From Fibrobacter succinogenes (GTDB lineage Bacteria; Fibrobacterota; Fibrobacteria; Fibrobacterales; Fibrobacteraceae), in contig CACYRP010000002.1 in the NCBI GenBank assembly GCA_902776765.1, positions 1 to 64,000 of the forward strand: DNA of 64,000 nucleotides, read 5' to 3'. Position numbers and translations under genes: made by a program. Shown piece after piece: positions 53,428 through 61,980 of the stretch (positions are counted from its first letter, which is position 1; every line of letters starts with the position of its first letter). Below the pieces are notes generated by a model that saw nothing but the letters and a program-made list of their open reading frames with translations, did no database searches and was not told the origin of the DNA.

Positions 53428-53997
53428 CTAATCAAAAATTATCGATTGTAACATGTTTTCAAGTTTTTTCTTTCCAATTCCATGCACTTTTTTCAAATCT
53501 GAGGGGTTTTTGAACGGTCCGGAGGCATTTCGACGCTCAATTATTTTCTCCGCGAGCTTAGGCCCCACCCCTTTTAGCGCACATAAATCATCCACACTAG
53601 CCCTATTGATATGGAGTGGAAGTTCAACTTTTTTCTTCGGTTTTCGGTGATAATCTGATGCTGCTGGCCGAGTTTCATGCCCCATCGAAACCTGTTCCGC
53701 TAGGGTATCTACTTTATTCATAACAGTAAAGGAGTCCGCACTAGCTATAGCAGACGAGGCATTCATTTTTAGCCCAGATGTCCCAAAAACCTCAGGCGTA
53801 GCCCTTTCTAGATTAGCCTTTTCATGAGCTGACGGTAGTGAATTCGCGACAAAAACGGCTTCCCCCACCTCGAATGTTTCGATAGACGGAAGTCCCCAAG
53901 GGAGATAACGGACAATCAAACCAATTGTAAAAAGGATTATTGCAAGTTTGAGTATTCTTTTTTCAGATGCGTTCATTGCCTTTTTGTGAGTGTTCAT
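53428..53997 (-). CDS. ComEA-like helix-hairpin-helix protein
   Basis: 189 residues with an N-terminal membrane helix (ILKLAIILFTIGLIVRYLPWG), a variable linker, and a C-terminal double HhH DNA-binding domain (INRASVDDLCALKGVGPKLAEKIIERR, SDLKKVHGIGKKKLENM). In competent bacteria ComEA pulls DNA across the envelope. It overlaps the kdsB end, and pilM/pilN/O-like genes follow, so competence and pilus functions are grouped. Start is uncertain (53997 or 53976). Confidence 0.8.
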   Translation of the reverse strand: MNTHKKAMNASEKRILKLAIILFTIGLIVRYLPWGLPSIETFEVGEAVFVANSLPSAHEKANLERATPEVFGTSGLKMNASSAIASADSFTVMNKVDTLAEQVSMGHETRPAASDYHRKPKKKVELPLHINRASVDDLCALKGVGPKLAEKIIERRNASGPFKNPSDLKKVHGIGKKKLENMLQSIIFD

Positions 53998-54709
53998 CAA
54001 AAGAAGGATATAGCAAACGATCTAATAAAATATTCTCAACGTGGGTAGCGTCCGACGGGACATCCACCGAGATGCTCGGATACGAACTCTGGACAATGCG
54101 AATCGGGCGACGCCCAAGGATTCGCATTTGCTCCAGCGAGCGTTCCAGCTCAATTTTGTTCTGCGGAAGCGATGCAAACTCGTCGCGGGCTTCGCGGGAG
54201 TAAGCGTAAATGCCCTGGTGCTGGAACCAACGGTCCACTTCTGCAGGCGGTACCGATCGCGTAAAATCGATAGCCTCACCATCGCGAACGAGCACTTTCA
54301 CGACAGTCTTAAGTTCTGCTTCTGCTGGATCCAGCGGGCACGCCACCGTAACCCAGCAGTCAGGATGCTCCGAAAGGTCTTTCGCCACATCGCGGAGAAC
54401 CGAAGGTTCTACAAGCGGCTCATCGCCCTGGAGATTCACGACTAGGTCGAGACCGAGCTTTTGGGCCGCCTCCGCAACGCGGTCAGAACCGGTCGCACAT
54501 TCCCCCGTCATCACGCAATCAAAGCCAGCCGCCGTGACCACCGCTTCAATTTCTGCACTATCCGTTGCACAGACAATGCGGTCGAAACATCCGGCCAGGA
54601 GCGCGCGTTCCAAGGTACGGACAATCATCTCCTTGCCGTTGAGCTTCAGGAGAGGTTTTCCCGGGAATCTGGACGAGCCCATGCGGGCAGGAACAATGCA
54701 ACTGACCAT
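53963..54709 (-). CDS. kdsB: CMP-KDO synthetase (3-deoxy-manno-octulosonate cytidylyltransferase)
   Basis: Activates KDO with CTP for lipopolysaccharide. CIVPARMGSSRFPGKPL is the nucleotide motif, NLQGDEPL and HQGIYAYSREA are family segments. 248 residues from ATG 54709, the usual length; the frame reaches back to 54823 but with no homologous sequence. An LPS-type outer membrane is implied. Confidence 0.94.
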   Translation of the reverse strand: MVSCIVPARMGSSRFPGKPLLKLNGKEMIVRTLERALLAGCFDRIVCATDSAEIEAVVTAAGFDCVMTGECATGSDRVAEAAQKLGLDLVVNLQGDEPLVEPSVLRDVAKDLSEHPDCWVTVACPLDPAEAELKTVVKVLVRDGEAIDFTRSVPPAEVDRWFQHQGIYAYSREARDEFASLPQNKIELERSLEQMRILGRRPIRIVQSSYPSISVDVPSDATHVENILLDRLLYPSFDEHSQKGNERI

Positions 54710-54830
54710 GTTCAAAGCGAAAAAGCGTAACGAGATGCGCGAAATTCGACAAAAAAGCCGACTATAACGCGCCCGCAATACAAAGCACAACTTGTCATTG
54801 CAAGGAGTGCTGCGATGCGCCAAGCTCTAA

Positions 54831-55112
54831 CTACATCACCTTCGGGATGGCGAAGTGGTCGTTTTCAACAGCCGGAGCGTTAGCAAAAGCCTGGTCGAGC
54901 GTAAAGCCCTGCACCGGCACGTCTTCGCGGAGGATTGTTGCACCGTTTTCGACAGCGGTCATCGGTTCCACGTTCGAAAGGTCCAAAGCCTTCAATGCTT
55001 CCAGATGGTCGAGCATTTTGTCCAAGTGACCCTTGATAGCCGGAATATCTTCTTCAGCAATACTTAGGCGAGAAAGCTTCGCCAGTTTCAATACTTCTTC
55101 ACGTTCAAGCAT
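54831..55112 (-). CDS. gatC: Glutamyl-tRNA(Gln)/Asp-tRNA(Asn) amidotransferase subunit C
   Basis: 93-residue subunit of GatCAB, which makes Gln- or Asn-tRNA from the mischarged forms. EVLKLAKLSRLSIAEEDI and the C-terminal half (VEPMTAVENGATILREDVP) match GatC well. Normal size. gatA and gatB are not in the window. Confidence 0.93.
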   Translation of the reverse strand: MLEREEVLKLAKLSRLSIAEEDIPAIKGHLDKMLDHLEALKALDLSNVEPMTAVENGATILREDVPVQGFTLDQAFANAPAVENDHFAIPKVM

Positions 55113-55144
55113 AAAAACCTCTTTTTTACGGAATGCAAGATAGA

Positions 55145-55244
55145 AAAATTTAGTGATTAGTGGTTGGTGATAAGTGGTTAGGATTTATGAATTAAGAATA
55201 AAAATTTCATTTTTAATTTTTCATTTTTAATTTTTCATTTTTTA
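55145..55244. repeat. AT-rich short direct repeats
   Basis: GATTAGTGGTTGGTGATAAGTGGTTAGG is followed by about three copies of TTTTTCATTTTTAA. It lies downstream of the Rpn nuclease gene and upstream of gatC. No gene; the gatC promoter should be here. Confidence 0.7.
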
Positions 55245-56237
55245 TCAGGAATGCCTACTTTGCCGAAGGACTTCAAGCCTAGCCTCCATTTCAGCAATTT
55301 GCTCTTCGGACACGCCCATTTCTCGTAGAACTTTTTGTGTGTCAGTACGATTCTGAACAATTTTTGCTTCAGCAATTTCAGCTTTTTGATGTTCTGCTTC
55401 GGCTTTCTGGCGTTCCGCTTCAATCAGCTTTTGCGCCTTGGCTTGAGCATCGGCAATTCTCTGGCGGTAAACATCGCCAGCGCTGACGAATCCGTACTTC
55501 TGTCCAATGCTCTTGAAAGCCATGTTCAACTCCTTCATAACTTCTTTACCGAGATACTCTGCTAAATATAGACTTATTTTTTCGAGCAAATAAGAGCACT
55601 CCTTGTCTGGCATTTTTCGCAATCTCGGCTTGAACCGGTTAAATATATCAAGGATGGCATCCTTGTCGTAAGCATGCGCCATCATCGCGATTCCTAAGCC
55701 TGTCGCGACATCTTCGCAAGCGAGGCAGTCGCTGTCCGGAATGTCCGACATATTCACAAACGCACAGCGGAACGGCAGCACCATGCCGTGAAAATATGCG
55801 GGATAGTCCTTCTCAAGCAATTCTAGCGGGTTCCAGTTATCACACCCGTTATAGAATATGATAGCCATCGTCGGGAGTCCATCAAATAAACGACCTTTGT
55901 CGAAACGTTTCATCACAGAACGCATGTAACGCGCAACCTGGTTGAACATATTGGCATCGCGACCGGACTTGTGTTCCACGAGGATTCCCACAAATACGGG
56001 CGCACCCGTCAAGACATTCACTCGGAAAGCCAAATCCGCGTCACCCGTTTCGTACACTTCGGAATACGAATCCGGAATGCGGACAAGCGTGTCCAAATTT
56101 ACCGCAGCAAGGAAATCAGCCACGTCAACATTTACTTTACCCGCAAGTTCAAGCAGCAGCCTGAGGTGATTTACATCAGAAAAAAGCCAGCGAAAAAACG
56201 GGTCGTGCGGCTTTCTCGCCTCTTGTTTTTCTTCCAT
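55245..56237 (-). CDS. Rpn/PD-(D/E)XK nuclease-family transposase protein
   Basis: 330 residues. KPHDPFFRWLFSD is the usual opening of the family. The nuclease core has DADLAFRVN (Asp), PVFVGILVEHKSG (the E-x-K motif) and MAIIFYNG. A long charged coiled coil with repeats of AEHQKAE-type follows (about 270-320). Such proteins promote recombination (RpnA-like) and often occur in many genomic copies. A hairpin in the upstream region can cover its ribosome site. Confidence 0.85.
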   Translation of the reverse strand: MEEKQEARKPHDPFFRWLFSDVNHLRLLLELAGKVNVDVADFLAAVNLDTLVRIPDSYSEVYETGDADLAFRVNVLTGAPVFVGILVEHKSGRDANMFNQVARYMRSVMKRFDKGRLFDGLPTMAIIFYNGCDNWNPLELLEKDYPAYFHGMVLPFRCAFVNMSDIPDSDCLACEDVATGLGIAMMAHAYDKDAILDIFNRFKPRLRKMPDKECSYLLEKISLYLAEYLGKEVMKELNMAFKSIGQKYGFVSAGDVYRQRIADAQAKAQKLIEAERQKAEAEHQKAEIAEAKIVQNRTDTQKVLREMGVSEEQIAEMEARLEVLRQSRHS

Positions 56238-56240
56238 AAA

Positions 56241-56298
56241 ATATCCTTTCTCTTTTGAAAGAAATTTTCATAAAAGCAAACGATATAAGAAAGGATAT
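56241..56298 (-). promoter_or_regulatory. Inverted repeat able to mask the Rpn ribosome-binding site
   Basis: ATATCCTTTCT (56241-56251) and AGAAAGGATAT (56288-56298) are exact inverted copies of 11 bases. On the minus-strand mRNA the copy next to the gene is AGAAAGGATAT, which includes the AAAGGA ribosome site 9 bases before the ATG. The loop is about 36 bases. Two direct copies of ACGATATAAGAA lie just beyond, at 56280 and 56304. Confidence 0.55.
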
Positions 56299-56423
56299 AG
56301 ATAACGATATAAGAAGCTCAGTTCATCAGAACTGTTGTCTATAATCTAACAAAGTTATTCAAGAAAAGCAAGAGGTTGTTTTGTCGGGCGTTCATTTTGT
56401 CAACTACTGTTAGCAAACAAAGT

Positions 56424-57125
56424 TTATTCAGAAAAGGTAAACGGAATCGTGACGGTTGTTTTGCCGTATTTTGTTGAGTTAAACCTCCAATGGCTCACTT
56501 TTTCTAGTATTTCCGCATCAAAATTGCGATTTTGAGTTGTAGAGGAAACGATGGAAATATCAGAAATTTCACCTTTTGGAGCAATTGTAAATTTTAAGGT
56601 AATTTTACCTTTAATTCCAGGATTTTTTCTCAGATGTTTGTAATAAGTAAAGTGAAGCCCCGGTGTTCGTTGACGAATAATTTTCACAATATCCGAAGCA
56701 GAACGAGAAGCCTTCTTTTCATACTTGAAATCAATATCACTTATAGAAGGTAACTTAATGGTTCCCTTATATTTAATTCTTGTATGAGGATCATCTGGAG
56801 ATTGGAAACAAGTCTCCCCAACAGAAATACATAAGCCAGGTATCGGCTTACCACGACGATACCAACTACTATCTAGACCTGCAGAGGAACTATCATTTTT
56901 TAAGGTCCTTTGATGCGCAACATTATCATTAGATTCTACAACATTATAATCATCCTTGAAACAACAAATAGGTTTTTCATTTTTCTGAGATGTAGTCAAA
57001 TCCTTCGTTGCAGTCAAATGGCTAGACTCAGTCACTCTTTTTTCTTCTTTGCAACCAGAAAGTACAAAGGCAACACTCGCGACGACAATCGCGATGAAAA
57101 AGTTTTTCATTTTAAAAATTTTCAT
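56424..57125 (-). CDS. Lipoprotein with TonB/AgmX-type C-terminal domain
   Basis: 233 residues. Signal peptide with lipobox VLSGC (cleavage before the Cys), a low-complexity polar linker, then a C-terminal domain (LRKNPGIKGKITLKFTIAPKGEISDISIVSS, LEKVSHWRFNSTKYGKTTVTIPFTF) like the TonB-C or AgmX/PglI fold. GAGGCGAAT before ATG 57125 supports the start. Such single-domain lipoproteins are of unknown role, perhaps envelope sensing or gliding-type complexes. Confidence 0.75.
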   Translation of the reverse strand: MKIFKMKNFFIAIVVASVAFVLSGCKEEKRVTESSHLTATKDLTTSQKNEKPICCFKDDYNVVESNDNVAHQRTLKNDSSSAGLDSSWYRRGKPIPGLCISVGETCFQSPDDPHTRIKYKGTIKLPSISDIDFKYEKKASRSASDIVKIIRQRTPGLHFTYYKHLRKNPGIKGKITLKFTIAPKGEISDISIVSSTTQNRNFDAEILEKVSHWRFNSTKYGKTTVTIPFTFSE

Positions 57126-57242
57126 ATTCGCCTCGCATTCTTTCAGCACTGCAAACGTGAGAACATCTGAATATCATTTACAAAATCGCAAAAACAACGC
57201 CAAGCGTTTTAATGAAAATTTACATGTAACGGGAGAAATGCC

Positions 57243-59768
57243 CTACCCTATAATTTCCAGCGCAGCGTACTTGAGGATAATAGTGCGGTTGATGTTTTCG
57301 CGATCAAAGCGAACATCAACGCGAGCGTTGTCGCCACTGCCATAAGCCTTCATGATAACGCCATTGCCGTACTTAGAATGTCGAACACGTACACCAGCCT
57401 GATAGGGATTCTGGTTTGCAACCTGGCTATATTCATCGTAAACAACTTTCGGGCCACTCGGAGCCGCAGGCTTCGGTGAAGCCACTTTTATCGGATTGCG
57501 ATAGACGATATGCTTGTCGTTCTTTTTGATGGAAGCAGGCACTGCCGCCGGGCGCGAACCATAAGAGCCGTACGAAGAGCCTCCATAACTGCCGGAGCCG
57601 CTACGAGAGCTTCCGTAAGAATTTCCGCTGTATGAGCCGCCGGACGAACGGGAACTTCCATAAGAATTTGACGAGCCATACGAGCCGTAAGAAGGCTTAG
57701 AGCGTGTATTCCCGACAAAGCTAGGAACAGATGGGCGTGTATTCAAACACGGCGTAAAGTCCACAACAGACGGATCCAATTCTCTAAGGAATCGGGACGG
57801 AGCAAATGGACGGATGTTGCCTTGGAAGAACCTGCGTTCAGCATGGTACAAATAAAGTTTCTTTTCAGCACGGGTGCAACCCACGTAGAACAAACGACGT
57901 TCTTCTTCCATCTGCTCGTTAATTTCGGCCATCGAGAGCATCGATGTTCCACGCACCAGCGGGAATATTTCGTCATCGCAGCCTGCAAGGTGAACCGTAT
58001 TAAATTCAAGGCCCTTCGCCATGTGGATTGTCATGAGCGTCACAAGGCCTTTCGACGTATCGACCTTTTTGTCGCCATCCGTCAAAAGCGAAATGTCCTG
58101 CAAGAACGCATCGAGAGTCGCCCCCGGATGGTCTTCGTCAAATTCGCGGATAGCATTGATCATTTCGTCCAAGTTCGCAATGCGTTCATCAGCGGTGGTT
58201 TCGTCTTCCTTGCGCAAGAAATCCTTATAACCCGTCTCGTTGATAATCGTCTCGGCGAGAATCGGGAGCGGAGTCTCGCCCGAATTCATCATCTTTTTCC
58301 AGCGGATGACCAGGTCGGTAAAGCCTTTCAGCTTCGGCGCGCCGCGCCCCGTGCCGTTCGCTTCGGCCAAGAGGTTGTCCCACAGCGAACCCTCGCCCGC
58401 TTTTACCTTGGCGAGCACGCCTTCGACAGTCGTCTTGCCGATAGCACGCGGCGGCGTGTTGATCACGCGCAAGTACGCGGCATCGTCCTTTTCGTTCGCG
58501 AGCACGCGCAAATAAGCGAGCACATCCTTGATTTCCTTGCGGTCCCAGAACCTTGTACCGCCAAAAATCACCGACGGGATACGCAAATCGTTGAGAGCCT
58601 TTTCGAGCAAACGGGACTGCGCGTTGGTGCGGTAGAAAACAGCCGTTTTTGCATAAAAATCAGGACCAGCTTGCGCAATTGCCTTTGCAATATTCGATGC
58701 TTCGGAACGGTCATCCTCGAAATAGCGCACATGAATGAGTTCGCCTGCTTCTTCCTTGGAGAATACGTTCTTCTGCATTTCTGCAGGGCGGACGTTATGA
58801 GCAATCACGGAACCGGCACCCTTCACAATATTTGCAGTCGAGCGGTAATTGCGTTCCAGCTTTACAATCGTCACCGGGGCAAAATCGCGGTGGAAGTTGC
58901 GGATAATCTTGATGTTCGCGCCACGCCAGCCGTAAATACTCTGGTCGTCATCGCCCACCACCGTCACGTTTTTGGTTTCTGGATTGATGAGCAACTTCAA
59001 AAGTTCATACTGCACATCGTTCGTGTCTTGGTATTCATCGACCACGACATACTGGAATTGATGACGCAAAGACTCGACCAATCGAGGCACCATCTGCAAC
59101 ATCTTGACCGTGTTGAAAAGCAAGTCGTCGAAGTCCATCGCGTTCGACTCCGAAAGCTTTTTCTGGTAAGCCGCATAATACTTCGCATAGCGTTCTTGGT
59201 CTGCAAATTCCGCATTCATCATTGCAATGTCTGGAGTCTGCAATGTTGCCTTGTCGCCTTTGTACAAAATCGTATTCTTGTAGCGCGAAATCGCACCATG
59301 AACCTTTTTCAGCTCGGCAGGGTCATAATCATCGCCCAAATCGTCCTTCAAGATTTCCTTGAGGATTCGCTTTTGATCATCATCATCATAAATCGAAAAG
59401 TTCGCATCGAACCATTTGCCACCAAGCGCCTGAATCACGAAATCCTTTGCAAGGCAGAGCTTCAAAAGCTTAAGACACACTGAGTGGAACGTGCCCATCC
59501 ACATGAACGGCAAACGATTATCCAACAGTTTCTGAATACGGTCCTTCATTTCGCGAGCGGCCTTATTCGTAAACGTCACCGCCAAAACGCGATTGGATTC
59601 CACATTGTGGAACGAAACCAAATGAGCAATTTTGTAGGTAATGCAGCGCGTCTTTCCCGAACCAGCACCGGCAAGAATCAGCATCGGGCCATTAATCTTT
59701 TTGGCGGCCGCCGCCTGTTCTGGGTTCAATTCTTTATCTAAAACACTACCATCTACAATATTTGCCAT
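57243..59768 (-). CDS. pcrA: UvrD/PcrA-family superfamily 1 helicase
   Basis: ATP-dependent 3'-5' DNA helicase for repair and replication. Motifs: LILAGAGSGKTRCITYKIAHL, MWMGTFHSVCLKLL, YVVVDEYQDTNDVQY, VVGDDDQSIYGWRGA, RNYRST, VTLMTIHMAKGLEF and EERRLFYVGCTRA. 841 residues. Between the helicase core and the C-terminal Tudor-like end (GVRVRHSKYGNGVIM) it has a Ser/Tyr/Gly-rich low-complexity region of about 50 residues (690-739). Start supported by AGAGG before the ATG. Confidence 0.94.
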   Translation of the reverse strand: MANIVDGSVLDKELNPEQAAAAKKINGPMLILAGAGSGKTRCITYKIAHLVSFHNVESNRVLAVTFTNKAAREMKDRIQKLLDNRLPFMWMGTFHSVCLKLLKLCLAKDFVIQALGGKWFDANFSIYDDDDQKRILKEILKDDLGDDYDPAELKKVHGAISRYKNTILYKGDKATLQTPDIAMMNAEFADQERYAKYYAAYQKKLSESNAMDFDDLLFNTVKMLQMVPRLVESLRHQFQYVVVDEYQDTNDVQYELLKLLINPETKNVTVVGDDDQSIYGWRGANIKIIRNFHRDFAPVTIVKLERNYRSTANIVKGAGSVIAHNVRPAEMQKNVFSKEEAGELIHVRYFEDDRSEASNIAKAIAQAGPDFYAKTAVFYRTNAQSRLLEKALNDLRIPSVIFGGTRFWDRKEIKDVLAYLRVLANEKDDAAYLRVINTPPRAIGKTTVEGVLAKVKAGEGSLWDNLLAEANGTGRGAPKLKGFTDLVIRWKKMMNSGETPLPILAETIINETGYKDFLRKEDETTADERIANLDEMINAIREFDEDHPGATLDAFLQDISLLTDGDKKVDTSKGLVTLMTIHMAKGLEFNTVHLAGCDDEIFPLVRGTSMLSMAEINEQMEEERRLFYVGCTRAEKKLYLYHAERRFFQGNIRPFAPSRFLRELDPSVVDFTPCLNTRPSVPSFVGNTRSKPSYGSYGSSNSYGSSRSSGGSYSGNSYGSSRSGSGSYGGSSYGSYGSRPAAVPASIKKNDKHIVYRNPIKVASPKPAAPSGPKVVYDEYSQVANQNPYQAGVRVRHSKYGNGVIMKAYGSGDNARVDVRFDRENINRTIILKYAALEIIG

Positions 59769-59814
59769 CCTGCACCTCTAGTCGATATACAGATGTGCAA
59801 TATAGAAAATAGGT

Positions 59815-59880
59815 CATAGGTTTTAGGGGTTAGGCTTTAGGAAATAGCCATTAGTCTTTGGTTACTAGAAATTGCGCTAG
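59815..59880. repeat. Degenerate TTAGG and GTTACTAG words
   Basis: Runs such as TTTTAGGGGTTAGGCTTTAGG followed by TTGGTTACTAGAAATT, resembling the other intergenic repeat clusters. No gene. Confidence 0.55.
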
Positions 59881-59889
59881 ATTGATGAG

Positions 59890-59910
59890 ATGGCGGATCA
59901 GGTCCGCCAT
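59890..59910. repeat. Perfect 8-bp hairpin, REP-like
   Basis: ATGGCGGA, loop of 5, TCCGCCAT. No T-run. It sits between the helicase start and the pilB terminator; it may be part of a dispersed repeat. Confidence 0.55.
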
Positions 59911-59959
59911 AACGCTATAAAAGGCTGATGCTACACCATGTGCGGCATGAGATTCAGAC

Positions 59960-59983
59960 AAAAAAGCCCGCCGAAGCGGGCTT
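59960..59983 (-). terminator. Rho-independent terminator of pilB
   Basis: AAGCCCGC and GCGGGCTT around a TTCG tetraloop on the minus strand, followed there by TTTTTT. Ends the thiL-pilB transcript. Confidence 0.9.
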
Positions 59984-60054
59984 AACAATGCGAAAAAGCT
60001 TTTTTCAATGCATTACTGTCTATTTCACACTACCTGTCACCTATAACCTAGCGA

Positions 60055-61980
60055 CTATTCATCCGCAGTAGATGCGCCGATGGCCTGTTCCAAAGTGGTC
60101 TGGCCCTGGAGCGCCTTGTTGATACCGTCCATACGGAGCGTAATCATTTCGCAAGACTTGATGGCCTCGCGCTTGATTTCGTCACCGGAAGCACGCTTAA
60201 TCACAAGGTTACGTACAGATTCATTCGGCACGAGGAACTCGTAAATACCGCAACGGCCCTTGAAGCCCGAACCATCGCACTTTTCGCAGCCACGGCCATG
60301 GTAGAACTGCATGTCCGGAGAAAGGTGGAGTTCATCGCGGAGTTCCTGAGAAATCTCGACCGGTTCCTTACAGTTCTTGCAAATGCGGCGCACAAGACGT
60401 TGAGCCAAGACGCCCTTAATTGCGGTAGAAACAAGGAACGGTTCCAATCCCATTTCGAGCAAACGAGGGAAAGCACCTGCAGCGTCGTTTGTATGGAGCG
60501 TACTGAAGACCAAGTGACCCGTCAAAGCAGCTTCGATAGCCATCGTCGAGGTTTCTTGGTCACGCATTTCACCGATCATGATAACGTCCGGGTCCTGACG
60601 GAGCAAGGCACGAATGCCCGCCGCAAAAGTAAAGCCTGCGGCATTGTTAATCTGCCCTTGGTTCACACCATCAATATTCAATTCCACCGGGTCTTCCATC
60701 GTCGAGATGTTGATCGTCGAGTCAAGAATTTCACGAATAGAAGCATAAAGCGTCGTAGATTTACCGGAACCCGTCGGACCGGTAACCAGCACAATTCCGT
60801 TAGGAGCATTAATAGCATCGATAAACTGCTTGAGCACACGTGGGTCGAAGCCCATTTCCTTTAGCGGGAACTGACCCGAGTTCGGGTCCAAAATACGCAT
60901 AACGATTTTTTCGCAAACGCCACGCTTACGCAGAGAAATCGGGAACGAGCTCACACGAAGGTCAACTTCGGCGCCCTTGTAACGCACGGTAAAACGTCCG
61001 TCCAACGGTTTACGTTTTTCTGCAATGTCCATTTTGGACAAAAGCTTAATACGCGAAAGGATCTGCGGCATCAAACGTGCCGGAATCGGAGACATCACCT
61101 GCAAGTCACCATCGATACGGTAGCGCAACTTGAGGAATGTTTCTTGCGGTTCAAGGTGAATATCAGATGCATGGCGGGCAATGGCTTCGTGAATAAGCGT
61201 TGTCACGATTTTCACGACCTGACGACCTTCTTCGTCGGTCAATTCCGGTTCGTCGCTGTTGCCCTGACCGCGTTCGACAGTTTCAAGTTCGTCATCACCA
61301 GAAGACCCGATAAGATCAGCAAGGGATTCTTCAGCCGGGCCGTGGTTCGCAAACAAGATATCAATCGTCTTCTTGATGTCCTGTTCAGAAGCCATGACAA
61401 CGTCAACGTTTTTCTTGACCTTGAACTTGATGGAGTCTCTCAAGCGCACGTTCGTCGGGTCGGCCATGGCGACCACGAGTGCCTGACGGGAATCCTTGGT
61501 CACATAAAGAGGAACAATCTTGTGCGTCTTGCACTGGTCTTCCGAAATATATTCGTAAACCTTATCATCCAGTTTGATGGCATCGAGCTTTACGAACGGG
61601 ACTTCGAACTGGCAGCAGAGAATGTCCGTGAGTTTCTTTTCGTCGATGAACTTCAAATCGACGAGCACTCGACCAAGACGTTTACCCCCCGACGTTTTCT
61701 GCTTTTCAAGAGCTTCATTCAATTGATCTTGGGTAATAAAGCCCTGATCCAAGAGCATTTCACCAATACGCTTCTTGGTGACACTCTGCATCTGAACGCC
61801 AAGAATATCAGTCAGTTGTTCCTGCTTGACCATGCCAGCCTTCACAAGAATCTGGACAAGGGTCACCTTTTTCCCCAACTGCGCCTGGTACTTGACTTCG
61901 TCTTCGGCGTACTTCAACTGGTCTTCGTTAATCAGGTTAACACGAACCAGCAACTGTCCTAAGCTGTTTGAATCCTTCAT
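60055..61980 (-). CDS. pilB: Type IV pilus assembly/type II secretion ATPase
   Basis: 641 residues. Two N-terminal MshEN-type domains (about 5-65 and 70-205), of the kind that can bind c-di-GMP, then the GspE/PilB ATPase: ASDIHLEP (272-), Walker A GPTGSGKST (401-409), DPVELNIDGVNQGQIN, a Walker B region and a four-cysteine zinc site (CKNC, CEKC). Drives pilus extension or secretion. ATG 61980 overlaps the thiL stop (ATGA); the longer frame lies within thiL. Confidence 0.92.
   Translation of the reverse strand: MKDSNSLGQLLVRVNLINEDQLKYAEDEVKYQAQLGKKVTLVQILVKAGMVKQEQLTDILGVQMQSVTKKRIGEMLLDQGFITQDQLNEALEKQKTSGGKRLGRVLVDLKFIDEKKLTDILCCQFEVPFVKLDAIKLDDKVYEYISEDQCKTHKIVPLYVTKDSRQALVVAMADPTNVRLRDSIKFKVKKNVDVVMASEQDIKKTIDILFANHGPAEESLADLIGSSGDDELETVERGQGNSDEPELTDEEGRQVVKIVTTLIHEAIARHASDIHLEPQETFLKLRYRIDGDLQVMSPIPARLMPQILSRIKLLSKMDIAEKRKPLDGRFTVRYKGAEVDLRVSSFPISLRKRGVCEKIVMRILDPNSGQFPLKEMGFDPRVLKQFIDAINAPNGIVLVTGPTGSGKSTTLYASIREILDSTINISTMEDPVELNIDGVNQGQINNAAGFTFAAGIRALLRQDPDVIMIGEMRDQETSTMAIEAALTGHLVFSTLHTNDAAGAFPRLLEMGLEPFLVSTAIKGVLAQRLVRRICKNCKEPVEISQELRDELHLSPDMQFYHGRGCEKCDGSGFKGRCGIYEFLVPNESVRNLVIKRASGDEIKREAIKSCEMITLRMDGINKALQGQTTLEQAIGASTADE

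Noticed and set aside
57822-59483. A 553-codon plus-strand open frame
   Set aside because: It is antisense to the UvrD/PcrA helicase, which has all its helicase motifs.
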